Shown here in pieces: positions 63,209 through 64,000 of a DNA stretch of 64,000 nt. The DNA is from a bacterium (GTDB lineage Bacteria; Bacteroidota; Ignavibacteria; Kapaibacteriales; UBA7675), in assembly GCA_030430495.1 (NCBI GenBank), contig JAUIKM010000033.1, forward strand, positions 1 to 64,000. The letters are read 5' to 3'. A program made the position numbers and the translations under genes. The stretch's first letter is position 1; each line of letters begins with the position of its first letter. A model generated the notes under the pieces. It was not told where the DNA came from. It did no database searches and saw nothing but the letters and a program-made list of their open reading frames with translations.

Positions 63209-64000
63209 TCACTCAACCACCAACATCCGGCTCTCGCGGTAAGGCCCGGCGCTCAGAATGTAGCGATAGGTTCCCGCGGCCAGCTCGGACGTGTTCAGGC
63301 TGATGCGATGCGCGCCGGCCGCCTGAACGCCGTCGACCAGTTCCCGCACCACGCGCCCCAGTTCGTCGGTTAAACGCAGCGACACGTCTGTTTCAAAACC
63401 CAGACTGTAGACAATGTCGGTCGTCTGACCCGCGGGATTGGGGCTGTTCTGCAGCAGGTTAAACTGCATGCCCGCAGCTATCACGCCGCGGTGTTCGCGC
63501 AGACAGAACGTCGAGAGCCGTACCTGCGCGGAGTCGAGGTCGCCGCAGGCGTTGGCCACGCCGAAGTTGCTCGACGCCAGTTTAACATTGATAAACTCGG
63601 AGTCCGAAGCCACCAGCAAGACGCGCATGCGGAATTCAAGACTGAAACGTCGCTCCAGCGGTGAACCGTCGCTCGCCGCGCTTAAAACAAACTCGTCGGC
63701 TCCGCCGACGACTTCGCCGTTAAACGACCAGCCGTCGAGGCCCGCCACCGCGCGTACCGAACCGGGCTCCAGCCACAGTTCGTCCTTGCGGTAGTTGACA
63801 TTCACCGTGAATTCGCGTTGATCCAGCAGCTCCTCCAGCTCCTCGCGCAGAGCAAAATCCAGTCGGAAGACAATCTCGTCGCCGGGCAACGCGCCGCCTG
63901 CCGGCGATTCGGCAGAAAGTTCGATGTCCACGCGCGGTATCAGTCTGATGTTAACCTGCTTGCTGACGCTGCAACCGTTTTCGGTGAAACCGGTCACGGT
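63209..64000 (-). CDS. C-terminal part of a T9SS-secreted protein (partial)
   Basis: The frame is open to the right edge, so the start lies outside the window. The visible 263 residues are beta-rich and end in a type A sorting domain: NLLQNSPNPAGQTTDIVYSL, VSLRLTDELGRVVRELVDGV, LAAGTYRYILSAG and the final SRMLVVE. The upstream part (KQVNIRLIPRVDIELSAESP) looks like stacked Ig-like domains. The protein is predicted to be exported through the type IX system; the function is unknown. Confidence 0.88.
   Translation of the reverse strand, partial: TVTGFTENGCSVSKQVNIRLIPRVDIELSAESPAGGALPGDEIVFRLDFALREELEELLDQREFTVNVNYRKDELWLEPGSVRAVAGLDGWSFNGEVVGGADEFVLSAASDGSPLERRFSLEFRMRVLLVASDSEFINVKLASSNFGVANACGDLDSAQVRLSTFCLREHRGVIAAGMQFNLLQNSPNPAGQTTDIVYSLGFETDVSLRLTDELGRVVRELVDGVQAAGAHRISLNTSELAAGTYRYILSAGPYRESRMLVVE

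Overview
Organism. The window is about 58-60% GC by eye. Six proteins end in the C-terminal sorting domain of the type IX secretion system (T9SS), and the T9SS-type proteins account for roughly a quarter of the sequence. Both tRNA genes are preceded by TTG-N20/21-TATATTTG, the Bacteroidota-type promoter. Together these point to the Bacteroidota/FCB group, most like a Kapabacteria or Chlorobi-Ignavibacteria type lineage. This placement is an inference; there is no rRNA in the window.

Layout. 1-157: the 5' end of a group II intron sits directly behind an intrinsic terminator. 293-5260 (minus): a sugar-epimerase-like protein, a Mg-chelatase/MoxR-type AAA+ ATPase, its VWA partner and an exported protein. 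5639-7738: an OmpA/PD40 envelope protein. 8449-11091: an AT-richer island holding an adenine methyltransferase, a probably frameshifted XRE regulator, a split restriction-endonuclease-like gene and an IS5-type transposase remnant, i.e. a decaying type II restriction-modification system. 11367-23858: mostly housekeeping genes (aspS, dapD, M16 peptidase, transaldolase-like, DEDD exonuclease, uppP, PPIase lipoprotein, DUF3108, glycosyltransferase). 24061-38072 (minus): a run of four T9SS-type surface proteins, one of about 2,230 residues with Pmp-like GGA-x-Y repeats, headed by a membrane TPR protein. 38183-49395: tRNA-Arg, DUF4234/DUF2752 pair, dut, sensor kinase, gmd, YraN, ruvA, a HisA-like protein with changed catalytic positions, a hybrid kinase lacking its phospho-acceptor His, tRNA-Asn and a ThiF/MoeB-rhodanese fusion. 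49627-53454: a PNGase-F/LamG T9SS protein. 53836-64000: AbgT transporter, hybrid kinase with two receivers, aldo-keto reductase, envelope protein, a kinase/APH-like pair, a lipoprotein and the 3' part of another T9SS gene.

How it fits together. The dominant theme is cell-surface and secreted proteins with signalling kinases beside them. Accessory DNA is limited to the left-edge intron and the 8.4-11.1 kb island. The least explained signals are a dense TTAAAC/GTTTAA hexamer cluster at 59.8-63.7 kb, a 32-bp repeat behind two histidine-kinase genes, and a strong codon-choice contrast inside the T9SS cluster.
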